Position numbers and translations under genes: made by a program
Shown: one piece after another, positions 52,272-60,049 of the stretch
Position numbering within the stretch: the first letter of the stretch is position 1
How the letters are laid out: the number at the start of each line of letters is the position of its first letter
The notes under the pieces: model-generated
What the model was told of the DNA's origin: nothing
Seen by the model: only the letters and a program-made list of their open reading frames with translations
Database searches by the model: none
NCBI GenBank assembly: GCA_027310825.1
Contig: DAIDAC010000002.1
Location: 1 to 64,000, forward strand
Source: Candidatus Micrarchaeaceae archaeon
GTDB lineage: Archaea > Micrarchaeota > Micrarchaeia > Micrarchaeales > Micrarchaeaceae
DNA length: 64,000 bases
Direction: 5' to 3'

Positions 52272-53423
52272 TCATTGCACTTCTTTCCTTTGCTTCCACC
52301 ACAATATCATCGGTGTGTTGCCGAACCATGTCGTGAACAAGTCTGTGATTAGGCCGAAGAGCACTACGCTCGCGATCTCGAGATACGTTGGTATGAATGT
52401 GAGATAAGCGATTATCAAAAGTATGCTGAACGATATTATCGCAGCGAATGTCATCGTCATTCCGGTCTTCATTGTAGAGAATGCCCTTTCTGAGGGTGTG
52501 CCCTCTGCCCTTTTGATTATTCTGATAGCAGCGAGCATGTCTGTGTCTATCGAGTATCCGATAAGCATTAGCAATCCTCCTATCGATGCTACGCCTAGCG
52601 GTATTCCGAAAAGTCCCATGGCTCCGAGCGCTACAATTATGTCATTGCCTGCCCCGAACACAACTGCGAACGCAGGCACAGGAGTCCTGAAAAGCAGGAA
52701 CACGCAGATCGCGACTATTATGAACGATGCTATTATGATTCCCTGCATCTGCTGCAAGAAGAAAGCTCCCAATGTCGGCGTTACGTCCTGATAAGTGTAA
52801 GAAGTGAATGGCACGACATTCTTTACCTGGTTTACTACAAATGTCTGATAAGCTGTAGACGCATTCGAATACTCGTTCTTCGCCACGTTGAGCATCTGCT
52901 GTGCATTGCTTTGGTTGTAAGAGTAGGTTTTGCTAAGAAGCGGCTTCAGCGTTGCGGTTATCTGCGCTGTCGACGCTGCCAAACCTGTCAGCGCCTTTGT
53001 CTGATTGGCCTGCGCTGCAGAGAGCAGGCCTTCCAATGTTGCATTGGTTGCGTTCGCCCCCCTGAGAGCATTCTGGTACCCCGCCACTTGCGTTGACCAC
53101 GTGGAATAATTGTTGTAATATCCATACGAATTGAGCAGCTGCTGCTGCCCGTTGGCAAGGCTCTGGTTTGCTGCAAGTGTTATCGATATTCCTCCGCTCG
53201 CCTGTGAGACGCTTGCCTGCGCTCCAGGTATTTTTGCGTCGAGCGCAGATGTGATCTGCTGTGCATTGGTAGATGTGTTTGTCTGAAGCTGGAGGGTTAT
53301 TCCTCCTCTAAGAGAGCTGTCGAGCGGGATATGCGGTATGAAATACAGGCTGATAAGCAGCAATGCTAGCGGCACTATGACCATTAGCTTGTAGTTCTTG
53401 CTCTGGTATATGTTTCCGAACAT
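52272..53423 (-). CDS. secF: Protein-export membrane protein SecF
   Basis: Partner of SecD. The N-terminal helix (residues 13-29) is followed by SSLRGGITLQLQ, an exported domain of about 190 residues, and five C-terminal helices. The signature SIDTDMLAAIRIIKRAEGTPSERAFS and the last helix ending TTWFGNTPMILWW are characteristic. The length (383 aa) is normal. First gene of a likely secF-secD-nmd3 operon. Confidence 0.92.
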   Translation of the reverse strand: MFGNIYQSKNYKLMVIVPLALLLISLYFIPHIPLDSSLRGGITLQLQTNTSTNAQQITSALDAKIPGAQASVSQASGGISITLAANQSLANGQQQLLNSYGYYNNYSTWSTQVAGYQNALRGANATNATLEGLLSAAQANQTKALTGLAASTAQITATLKPLLSKTYSYNQSNAQQMLNVAKNEYSNASTAYQTFVVNQVKNVVPFTSYTYQDVTPTLGAFFLQQMQGIIIASFIIVAICVFLLFRTPVPAFAVVFGAGNDIIVALGAMGLFGIPLGVASIGGLLMLIGYSIDTDMLAAIRIIKRAEGTPSERAFSTMKTGMTMTFAAIISFSILLIIAYLTFIPTYLEIASVVLFGLITDLFTTWFGNTPMILWWKQRKEVQ

Positions 53424-53496
53424 AAAATCAGTGATGACTCCGTTCCGTAACCTAACTTATTCTTGAATATTGAATGAGAACGTATTTAAAAGCCTC

Positions 53497-53799
53497 TTAG
53501 GCGTACTTCCTCATCAATCTAAGGTGCAGCGACATGCTGAATCCATAGAGTATGTAGAAGATTGCGAAGAGCGTAAGCCCCCAGCCAATCAGCGCATAAA
53601 GGTTGAGAGTTGCGTTTGCTCCCTGTTTGTAGAATATCAGAAGTATCAATCCTATTATGAATATGTAGACTCCCCAGAAAACTGTCTTGAAGATTTCCCA
53701 GCCGGCGTGCTTCTCCATATAACGCAGCTTTCTTTCGTACTGCATTGTAGGGTCTATAACCATGACTTGTCTCGGAAGCTCTTTAGCTGAACGCGGCAT
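53497..53799 (-). CDS. Small two-helix membrane protein (100 aa)
   Basis: An amphipathic basic N-terminal half (YERKLRYMEKHAGWEIFK) is followed by two membrane helices (about residues 38-56 and 68-88) and a basic tail. The start at 53799 (MPRSAKELP) is chosen because GGTGCG precedes it; a much longer open frame extends over the RIO1 gene on the other strand and is not believable. Function unknown; its location beside sec genes may be chance. The divergent spacing to RIO1 is 78 nt. Confidence 0.6.
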   Translation of the reverse strand: MPRSAKELPRQVMVIDPTMQYERKLRYMEKHAGWEIFKTVFWGVYIFIIGLILLIFYKQGANATLNLYALIGWGLTLFAIFYILYGFSMSLHLRLMRKYA

Positions 53800-53877
53800 T
53801 CTACGCACCTGAAATATTATAAGAAAGCAAGCATTATAAAGGTATATATTCGCAGAGAGCACAGCTTTTGTGATACA

Positions 53878-54648
53878 ATGGCAAGAAGACTTGGCAGGCG
53901 AAAGGAGCCGCTCAAAGAAGATTTTCAGCTCAAGGAAGAGAAGCAGATAGGCGACGTGCTCAACGAAAGGACCATGGTTTACCTTAGCAAGTTCTACAAC
54001 CTCGGCATTATAGACAAGCTCGGCTACGTGATAGCGAGGGGAAAAGAAGCAGACGTATTCATAGCGACCCCTGGAAAGTCGGCAAGGGTAAAAGGGATGA
54101 AACATGTGATCGTCAAGTTCTTCAGGATAGAAACATCGTCATTCAACCAGATGGAGAATTATTTGATAGGAGACCCGAGATTCTCGAAGAAGGCGCTGAG
54201 AAAGAGCAAGTTTGGAGTGATAATGGAATGGACGAAGAAGGAATACGGAAACCTTGAGATCGCCGCAAAGGCAAAGGTGCTGGCGCCGAAGCCAGTCATG
54301 TTCAACGGAAACATATTGGCGATGTCGTTCATAGGGGAAGACGAGACTCCTGCGCCAAGGTTGAAGGAAATCGTCCTGGAAAATCCTGAAGAGGTTCTTG
54401 ACAAAATACTGGACGACGTGAAGTCGCTTTACAAAAAGCGGTTGGTGCACGCAGACCTCAGTGAATATAATATACTGATCCTGAACGGAGAGCCTTATCT
54501 AATCGACTTCGGCCAGGCCGTCGTGATCCAGCATCCGAACGCGATCGACTTCCTCCAGAGAGACATAAAGAACCTGCTCGCCTACTTCTCGAAGAAATAT
54601 GGTGTCGAGAGGGACTACGGAAAGACAATGAACTGGATTGTAGGCTGA
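53878..54648 (+). CDS. rio1: RIO1-family serine kinase/ATPase
   Basis: An atypical kinase of small-subunit ribosome maturation (256 aa). The flexible P-loop is RGKEADVFIATP (about residues 54-65), the catalytic Lys lies in HVIVKFFRIET, the RIO1-specific FNQMENYLIGDPRF block follows, the catalytic loop is HADLSEYNIL, the metal-binding DFG is in LIDFGQAV, and the characteristic RDIKNLLAYF lies near the end. TATA-like elements (53833-53850) precede the ATG by about 30-40 nt. The stop is 3 nt from the convergent thiI stop. Confidence 0.93.
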   Translation: MARRLGRRKEPLKEDFQLKEEKQIGDVLNERTMVYLSKFYNLGIIDKLGYVIARGKEADVFIATPGKSARVKGMKHVIVKFFRIETSSFNQMENYLIGDPRFSKKALRKSKFGVIMEWTKKEYGNLEIAAKAKVLAPKPVMFNGNILAMSFIGEDETPAPRLKEIVLENPEEVLDKILDDVKSLYKKRLVHADLSEYNILILNGEPYLIDFGQAVVIQHPNAIDFLQRDIKNLLAYFSKKYGVERDYGKTMNWIVG

Positions 54649-54651
54649 GTT

Positions 54652-55788
54652 TTATACAATATCAGCTTTCTTCAGCGACGCATCGAGCGCTTTTTTCAAC
54701 TTGTGCTTGTCGTAGAGCGAATCAACAATCTCGCTTCTCGCTCCTGTAGCCGGGTTCCTTGCCCTCAGCGAGCAAACGTCAGGATATTTCTGTATCGACA
54801 GTTCGTAGGTGCCGATCTTCTTCGCCATTTCTATTATTTCCTGTTTGTCGAATCCGATTAGCGGCCTCATCGCGAATAGCTTGCTGCCTTTTTCCGAAGC
54901 GATCAGGTTCCTTACGGTTTGCGATGCAACCTGTCCCAAGCTTTCCCCGGTCGCGATGACTTCTGCGTGCTCCTTCTCCGCGATCTTTTCCGCCATCCTG
55001 TAGAGGAATCGCTTGAAAAGTATCAGTTCGTATTTCGGCTTTACTCCGAGAATAGACGCAGTGAACTGGTGCGACGGGACAAAGTATGTCTTTGACTCGG
55101 GCGAATACATTAGCAGCTCATCGATTATCTTCTTCATCTTCGACTTCTCCGCAGTTTTGTTGTCAGGATATGCATGCATGTGCAGATAAATCGGAGTAAG
55201 CCCTTTTTTCATGGCGTAGAAAGACGCCACAGGCGAGTCTATTCCACCGCTCAGCAGAACGATCGCCTTTCCAGAGCTGCCGACAGGAAGGCCCCCAAGC
55301 CCTCTCGTCTTTCCTTTGTATATCAGCGCGTCATCCTTCCTCACATTGATGTAAAGTTCCTTCTCTGCATTTTTGTCTAGAATGTATCCCAGCTTCTTCT
55401 GGTTCTTGAGGAACTGCCCTACCAAATCTATCGACGTGTACTTCAGTTCTTTCCAAGACCTGTGCGCGTCCACCCTCACCAATTCGTCTTTTTTGAAAAG
55501 GCCCTTCGACGCCTTCAGTATCTCGCTTACGCTGTTTCCTGTTATCAGCACAGGCGCAAACCAGGATATCCCGAAGACGTGGCCCAACTTCTTCATTATC
55601 CTATCGATGTTCGATGACTTGCTTAGGTGGAGTATGAACCTGTCGCGCGCATTCTCCAGCTTGGCGTACTTCTCCCCTTTCAAAACTAACTCGGTGTTGT
55701 CGTAAAGCCTTTTTATGAAGGTGCCCCTATTCCTGCCCTTGAGGAATATCTCGCCGAAGTGGATCACTATGTACTTGTATTCCGCCAT
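54652..55788 (-). CDS. thiI: tRNA 4-thiouridine synthetase ThiI
   Basis: Makes s4U8 in tRNA, and thiazole sulfur where that pathway exists. It has an N-terminal ferredoxin-like region (first residues to about 60), a THUMP domain (about 60-165), and a PP-loop pyrophosphatase core starting LLSGGIDSPVAS (about residue 182). The tRNA/Cys region with VCSLRARNPATG lies near the C-terminus. The C-terminal rhodanese domain of enteric ThiI is absent, as usual in archaea; 378 aa is normal. Confidence 0.93.
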   Translation of the reverse strand: MAEYKYIVIHFGEIFLKGRNRGTFIKRLYDNTELVLKGEKYAKLENARDRFILHLSKSSNIDRIMKKLGHVFGISWFAPVLITGNSVSEILKASKGLFKKDELVRVDAHRSWKELKYTSIDLVGQFLKNQKKLGYILDKNAEKELYINVRKDDALIYKGKTRGLGGLPVGSSGKAIVLLSGGIDSPVASFYAMKKGLTPIYLHMHAYPDNKTAEKSKMKKIIDELLMYSPESKTYFVPSHQFTASILGVKPKYELILFKRFLYRMAEKIAEKEHAEVIATGESLGQVASQTVRNLIASEKGSKLFAMRPLIGFDKQEIIEMAKKIGTYELSIQKYPDVCSLRARNPATGARSEIVDSLYDKHKLKKALDASLKKADIV

Positions 55789-55863
55789 CGCAATCAGAAA
55801 GGTATAAAGTAGGTAACTATATCAATATTAACTTACTTATTAACTTATTCATTGAGTGAGCCT

Positions 55864-56052
55864 ATGGTAAAAATGCCAGACATCAAGCAATTCTACGAGA
55901 ACTCGCGCCACGTGCTGCACATCAGCTACAAGCCTGCGCCGCACGAGTTCAGCAGGACAGCGAAGATAGTGATAATCGGGATTCTGATAATAGGCTTCAT
56001 AGGCTTCATCATCTCTCTCATAATCGGCTTCGTAACAGGCTCGCCGCTCTAA
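55864..56052 (+). CDS. secE: Preprotein translocase subunit SecE / Sec61 gamma
   Basis: A 62-aa protein. The amphipathic cytoplasmic helix with ENSRHVLHISYKPAPHEFSRTAK is the SecE/Sss1 signature, followed by a single membrane helix (IIGILIIGFIGFIISLIIG). It clamps SecY together with Sec61-beta, which is at 62582. The ATG at 55864 is favoured over TTG at 55852. The gap to the next gene is 7 nt. Confidence 0.88.
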   Translation: MVKMPDIKQFYENSRHVLHISYKPAPHEFSRTAKIVIIGILIIGFIGFIISLIIGFVTGSPL

Positions 56053-56059
56053 TTTTGCA

Positions 56060-56854
56060 ATGGTAAACATGGAAGTCAAGCTCGATTTCACAAAGAGCGC
56101 CCAGGAGAACGCTGACGACTACTACAAGAAGTCGAAGAAGCTTCTGTCAAAGAAGGAGGGGGCGCAAAAAGCGATAAAGGAGCTTGAGCAGCGCCTAAAG
56201 AGAGTGCAGAAAGATGCGCCAAAAGAGGAAGAGAAGAAAGTCGTCGCAGAAAAGGGCCCAAAGGAATGGTATGAGAAGTTCCACTGGTTCTTCACGAGCA
56301 ACGGAATGCTTGTAGTCGGCGGAAGAGACGCGCACCAGAACGAGCAGCTCAACGCAAAGCACTTCGAAGACAGCGATTTGTTTTTCCACGCAAACGTTTT
56401 CGGGGCGGACGTCGTTATACTGAAAAATGGGGCAAGCGCAGACCACGAAACACGCGAAGAAGTCGCCCAGTTCGCAGGCTGCCACTCCAGCGCATGGAAA
56501 GACGGGATGCACACAGTCGACGTCTACGCGATGAACAGGAACCAGGTCAGCAAGTCGACGAGCAAGGGTTCTCTTGGAACCGGCGCTTTTCTTCTGAAGG
56601 GCGAGCGAGACTGGTACAGAGGAATGAGCCTTGGGCTTGCAATGTATGTCAAGGATGGAAAACTTTTCAGCGTCCCACTTGTTACATTCTTCAAGATAAA
56701 AGAGAGAGACAACATCACAAAGCACGTTTCTGTCGTGATTGGCAAAGACAAAAAGTCAGACGCTGCGAAAAAGATTGCAGATGCATTGGATTACAACGAT
56801 CTTGACACAATAATGCAGCAGCTTCCTGCTGGCTCTTTCAGGATAAGCCATTGA
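56060..56854 (+). CDS. Stand-alone NFACT-R (DUF814) protein (264 aa)
   Basis: The NFACT-R domain (about residues 75-220) opens with KFHWFFTSNGMLVVGGRDAHQNEQL and continues with FHANVFGADVVILKNG, the signature of the RqcH/NEMF tRNA-binding module. The NFACT-N domain and the helix-hairpin-helix part of full-length RqcH are missing; instead an N-terminal charged coiled coil of about 70 residues precedes it. RqcH works in ribosome-associated quality control, so this may be a reduced partner binding tRNA or the 50S. An ATG at 56069 is an alternative start. Probably co-transcribed with secE. Confidence 0.85.
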   Translation: MVNMEVKLDFTKSAQENADDYYKKSKKLLSKKEGAQKAIKELEQRLKRVQKDAPKEEEKKVVAEKGPKEWYEKFHWFFTSNGMLVVGGRDAHQNEQLNAKHFEDSDLFFHANVFGADVVILKNGASADHETREEVAQFAGCHSSAWKDGMHTVDVYAMNRNQVSKSTSKGSLGTGAFLLKGERDWYRGMSLGLAMYVKDGKLFSVPLVTFFKIKERDNITKHVSVVIGKDKKSDAAKKIADALDYNDLDTIMQQLPAGSFRISH

Positions 56855-56899
56855 AAACTATTCACAAACCTTTTTACCTGCGTCTATCGAAGCTTAACT

Positions 56900-57343
56900 A
56901 TGAAGTGGAACGCAATTTCGATATTAATAATGCTAACATTCTCATTTTTGCCTCTGATATCCACTTCGGCGATTGGCGGCGGACCAGGCCCGACGACAGG
57001 GCCAACGCTATGCTCTCCAATTCCTGGCCTGCCTTGCTGGATTACTCCGAGTTCCTCATCATCTCCTTCAGCACAAAATGCTGTTCTGAGCAGCTTGTGC
57101 TCAACCTACTCTACAGTCGACACTGCAATATGGGTGCTTGCGCTTCTTCTTATGATACTTGGCGGATCGTTGTATGCGGCTAGCCACATACTTCCTGGCC
57201 AGAGCAAAGGAACACTGCAAGGCTATGGGATGGGAATGATAATGGGAGGAATAATCGGAGTCATAATTGCGGCTTTGGCTCCTTACATATTCACATTGAT
57301 AGCAGGAAACGGCGTAGCAAACGCCCTCTCCATGTGCCCTTAA
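56900..57343 (+). CDS. VirB2/TrbC-like two-helix pilin, third single-copy gene (147 aa)
   Basis: A signal peptide (about residues 5-25), a Pro/Ser-rich exported linker with two cysteines, then the module: C67, helix 1 (to about 88), loop GGSLYAASHILPGQSKGTLQGYG, helix 2, and C146 one residue before the end. The module is nearly identical in plan to the pilins at 17.6 and 25.3 kb, including GMIMGGIIGVIIA. It is 15 kb away from the main cluster and beside unrelated genes, so pilin supply is spread over several loci. The stop overlaps the convergent 304-aa gene by 4 nt. Confidence 0.72.
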   Translation: MKWNAISILIMLTFSFLPLISTSAIGGGPGPTTGPTLCSPIPGLPCWITPSSSSSPSAQNAVLSSLCSTYSTVDTAIWVLALLLMILGGSLYAASHILPGQSKGTLQGYGMGMIMGGIIGVIIAALAPYIFTLIAGNGVANALSMCP

Positions 57344-58254
57344 GGCTCTGGCATTCCACTTGCAGCGAATAGGTTTTTCCTCAGAGCTGCTGCTCTGTCT
57401 CTCTGATTTTTCAGCTCCAAGTCGAAGAAGTCCTTCGCTCTCTGGCGCTCTTCTCCATAGGTGATTTCTGCTTCTTCTACTGTGCTTATCGCGTAGATCC
57501 TGCTGAGGTTTATCGACCACGGATCCATGCCGAACTGTTGTGCAACCTGTCTTGCATAATAATCTATTATCAATCTGTAGAGCGCAACCTTTTGCTCTTC
57601 TCTTCCGGCATAGTTCACCGCAGCTTCCATCGCAACTTCACGCATTCGAACTCCATCGTCTATTGTTCCGATGACGTCGATGCGCAATTTTTGCTCTTCG
57701 GCCCACATTGCAATGTGCATTGCGTGCACTGCCCCGACAAAAAGTATTACACTTGACAGGTCTTCCTGTTGCAGGCACTCCTGCACGGTTTTTATCATCG
57801 CCTTGTCCATAAGCCTGATAATTTTTGCACTATGTTTCGAATGCTCTATCATGCGCGGCAGCATCTCTTCAAGGCTGCACGGCATCATTGGAAATAGTCC
57901 CAACCCGTTGCTATCTCTCGCCAGGCTTCTTTCCTCATCGGTATGTGTGTTGGCAGGGATGACTAGTACTCCGCCCTTGTTGACCTCTCGCCTCAGCAGT
58001 TTATGCATCTGCGTCTGTGCATTCTGTAGCTCCAAAGCCAAGTTGCTTGTGTATTTCAGAAGCTCGCTGTCTGTAAGCTGTCCAACATTGCTGAATAAGC
58101 GTGTAATTGTCTCCCTGTCCGAATAAAGGCTAGTCTCAGGAAGCACTGCTACTGTTCCATCTTTTCTCCTTGCTTTTATCAGCTCTGCAAGAACTGCAAT
58201 CTCGGACACTCTTCCGTGGGTGCTAGGGATTACGCTGAGTGTTGGCTTTGACAT
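57340..58254 (-). CDS. Unknown soluble protein, possible TraB/TIKI-like (304 aa)
   Basis: No confident family. It has no membrane segments. The second half contains ILFVGAVHAMHIAMW (about residue 170), reminiscent of the GxxH motif of TraB/PrgY-type proteins, and an early GRV/EIAVLAELIKA helix. The N-terminal VAVLPETSLYSD strand could provide the partner acidic residue. The C-terminal region is helical and charged. TraB-type proteins are sometimes membrane proteases or peptide-pheromone inhibitors, but the resemblance is weak. Transcribed just after tRNA-Leu(CAG) on the same strand. Confidence 0.5.
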   Translation of the reverse strand: MSKPTLSVIPSTHGRVSEIAVLAELIKARRKDGTVAVLPETSLYSDRETITRLFSNVGQLTDSELLKYTSNLALELQNAQTQMHKLLRREVNKGGVLVIPANTHTDEERSLARDSNGLGLFPMMPCSLEEMLPRMIEHSKHSAKIIRLMDKAMIKTVQECLQQEDLSSVILFVGAVHAMHIAMWAEEQKLRIDVIGTIDDGVRMREVAMEAAVNYAGREEQKVALYRLIIDYYARQVAQQFGMDPWSINLSRIYAISTVEEAEITYGEERQRAKDFFDLELKNQRDRAAALRKNLFAASGMPEP

Positions 58255-58295
58255 AAATCAAGTCGGTTTATTCTGATATTTATAATTAGTGTTAA

Positions 58296-58380
58296 TGCAG
58301 GGAGAGAGATTTGAACTCTCGAACCCCTAAAGGACTAGGCCCTGAACCTAGCGCGTTTGACCAAGCTCCGCCATCCCTGC
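58296..58380 (-). tRNA. tRNA-Leu (CAG)
   Basis: On the minus strand: acceptor GCAGGGA/TCCCTGC, anticodon stem CTAGG/CCTAG with loop TTCAGGG (anticodon CAG), long variable arm, A73, no encoded CCA. Its acceptor and T-arm are nearly identical to those of tRNA-Leu(UAG) at 8923, as expected for isoacceptors. No direct repeat of its 3' end was seen downstream. Confidence 0.95.
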
Positions 58381-58436
58381 GTGATTTCTATCTTTTGTAG
58401 CAACCTATATTAAATCTTGTTGCATCTTTTAATGCG

Positions 58437-59753
58437 ATGAGCGACAACAAAATCGGCATAGCACTCGCTACGGCCATAGGGCTCGGCGCAATAATCGGCG
58501 CAGGAATATTCGTGCTAAGCGGCACAGCCATCTCGCTCGCCGGCGCATACGCGCTCATCGCATTCATAATTGTCGGGCTCGTAGCCATCATAGTCGCGCT
58601 TGAGTTCGGAGAGCTCGGCACGCTGATGCCTCACGTGAGGGGCGCAACATACTCGTATGTCTACAAAGCATTCGGCAGCGAGCTCGGCTTCATCACAGGA
58701 ATACTGAAATACTTCAACTGGGCGACTGCGATATCTGTCATAGCTCTCGGCTTCGGGGCATATCTCGCCACGCTTTTCGGAATGCCGACTGCAACCTATT
58801 CGATCCCGTTCGCCATCGTTCTGATATTTGTGCTCGCAGTTGTGAACCTGCTTGGCATCAAGAAGGCGGCGAAGACGGACCTCGCGCTTGTGGTGATAAA
58901 GATATTTGCCCTTCTAGTGTTTGTGGTGTTCGCGCTACTGTTCGTATTCCATTCCGGAATAAACATGTCGAACTTCACTGTCAGCCACTCGCAGGGAACC
59001 CTTGCAGCATTGTTCGCCGCAAGCATGGTGATATTCTTCGCATACTCTGGCTTCCAGACAATTGCGACCTTGACGCCAGAGATAAGGGGAGGGGCGAACG
59101 CAGCAGGCAGAGCGATACTCTATTCTGTGCTGATAAGCACAGTCATATATGTTTTGGTGGTGCTTTCAATGATGCTGCTTCTTCCGGTTTCGCAATACGG
59201 CATATCCGCAGACCCACTGACGCATGCGCTCTCCAATGCAAACGCGCCGCAGTGGCTGTTTTACGTCGTCGACATAGGCGCGCTTGTAGCTACGGCTTCT
59301 GCAGCGCTTGCGATGCTTGTAGCAGCATCAAGAATGCTCTACCAGATGGGCCAGGACAGATTGCTTCCAAAATTCTTCAGGAAGTATGACAAAAAGAGAG
59401 ATGTTGCAAACAATACGGTGATATTGTCGTCAGCAATAGCGATAGTTGCGCTCTTTGCAGGAAATGTCTTCATCATAACATCGATAAGCAACTTCGGGCT
59501 CCTGTTCGCATACCTTATGACAAGCTTTGCCCTCATCCACTTCAGGAGGGCTGGGATTATAGGATCGTTCAAGGTTCCGCTGTATCCTTATCTTCCGATA
59601 GTAGCGATAGGCGCCCTGCTCCTGTTCTTTATCGGAATGCCTGCTGAGGCTCTGCTCTTCGGAGTCTTCATGATAATAGCATCGCTGATGATATATCACT
59701 TCTTCAGAGAAGTCGACAACAAAAGGATAATAAGGATAAAGCTCTTCAGATAG
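58437..59753 (+). CDS. APC-superfamily amino-acid permease
   Basis: A 438-aa transporter with about 12 helices. The start IGIALATAIGLGAIIGAGIFVLSG is the characteristic unwound TM1 of APC permeases (GxGxI-type substrate carboxylate site GAIIGAG). The TM6 region ANAAGRAILYSVLIS and the FAYSGFQTIATLTPEIRG block fit the CAT/APC subgroup. It probably imports amino acids, in line with limited biosynthesis in DPANN cells. A TATA-like atattaaat (about 58407-58415) lies about 25 nt upstream of the ATG. Confidence 0.88.
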   Translation: MSDNKIGIALATAIGLGAIIGAGIFVLSGTAISLAGAYALIAFIIVGLVAIIVALEFGELGTLMPHVRGATYSYVYKAFGSELGFITGILKYFNWATAISVIALGFGAYLATLFGMPTATYSIPFAIVLIFVLAVVNLLGIKKAAKTDLALVVIKIFALLVFVVFALLFVFHSGINMSNFTVSHSQGTLAALFAASMVIFFAYSGFQTIATLTPEIRGGANAAGRAILYSVLISTVIYVLVVLSMMLLLPVSQYGISADPLTHALSNANAPQWLFYVVDIGALVATASAALAMLVAASRMLYQMGQDRLLPKFFRKYDKKRDVANNTVILSSAIAIVALFAGNVFIITSISNFGLLFAYLMTSFALIHFRRAGIIGSFKVPLYPYLPIVAIGALLLFFIGMPAEALLFGVFMIIASLMIYHFFREVDNKRIIRIKLFR

Positions 59754-59787
59754 AAAGTCTCAAATATCTTGAATAGAATAACCCTAC

Positions 59788-60042
59788 ATGGCGATACCAA
59801 ACATATGCCCCAAGTGCAACATAGGCCTGGTTTCGAAGGACGAAGAAGGAAAACCTATGCTTGTCTGCAATATCTGCGGCTACAAAAGGGAGATAACGAA
59901 TTACACGGAACACACATGCAGCGCATGCGGCTACGACAAAGCGACGATAGAATATTTCGGCATAATAGTAGGAGATGAGGCCGCGCTGACGATGTATAAA
60001 TGCTTGAAGTGCGGGAAGGTAGAAAGAGAAGGATACGCGTAG
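59788..60042 (+). CDS. tfs: TFS/TFIIS-like transcript cleavage factor, divergent (84 aa)
   Basis: Two zinc ribbons. The N-terminal CPKC...CNICG is the Rpb9/TFS N-ribbon, and the C-terminal CSACGYDKA...YKCLKCG is the TFIIS-type C-ribbon. An acidic Asp-Glu pair (GDEAALTMYKC) occupies the place of the catalytic DE loop that reactivates backtracked RNA polymerase. The normal QTRSADE context and the final Trp/Arg of classical TFS are missing, and the protein is shorter than the usual ~105 aa, so it may be a paralogue with altered activity. The gap to the next gene is 7 nt. Confidence 0.75.
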   Translation: MAIPNICPKCNIGLVSKDEEGKPMLVCNICGYKREITNYTEHTCSACGYDKATIEYFGIIVGDEAALTMYKCLKCGKVEREGYA

Positions 60043-60049
60043 TGATGAA

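Noticed and set aside
53800-54105. Long N-terminal extension of the small two-helix protein
   Set aside because: It overlaps the RIO1 gene on the opposite strand, and the GGTGCG-preceded ATG at 53799 is a better start.
58250-58296. Possible integration scar at tRNA-Leu(CAG)
   Set aside because: No repeat of the tRNA 3' end was found on its downstream side; similarity to the 9-kb repeat only reflects shared tRNA-Leu sequence.
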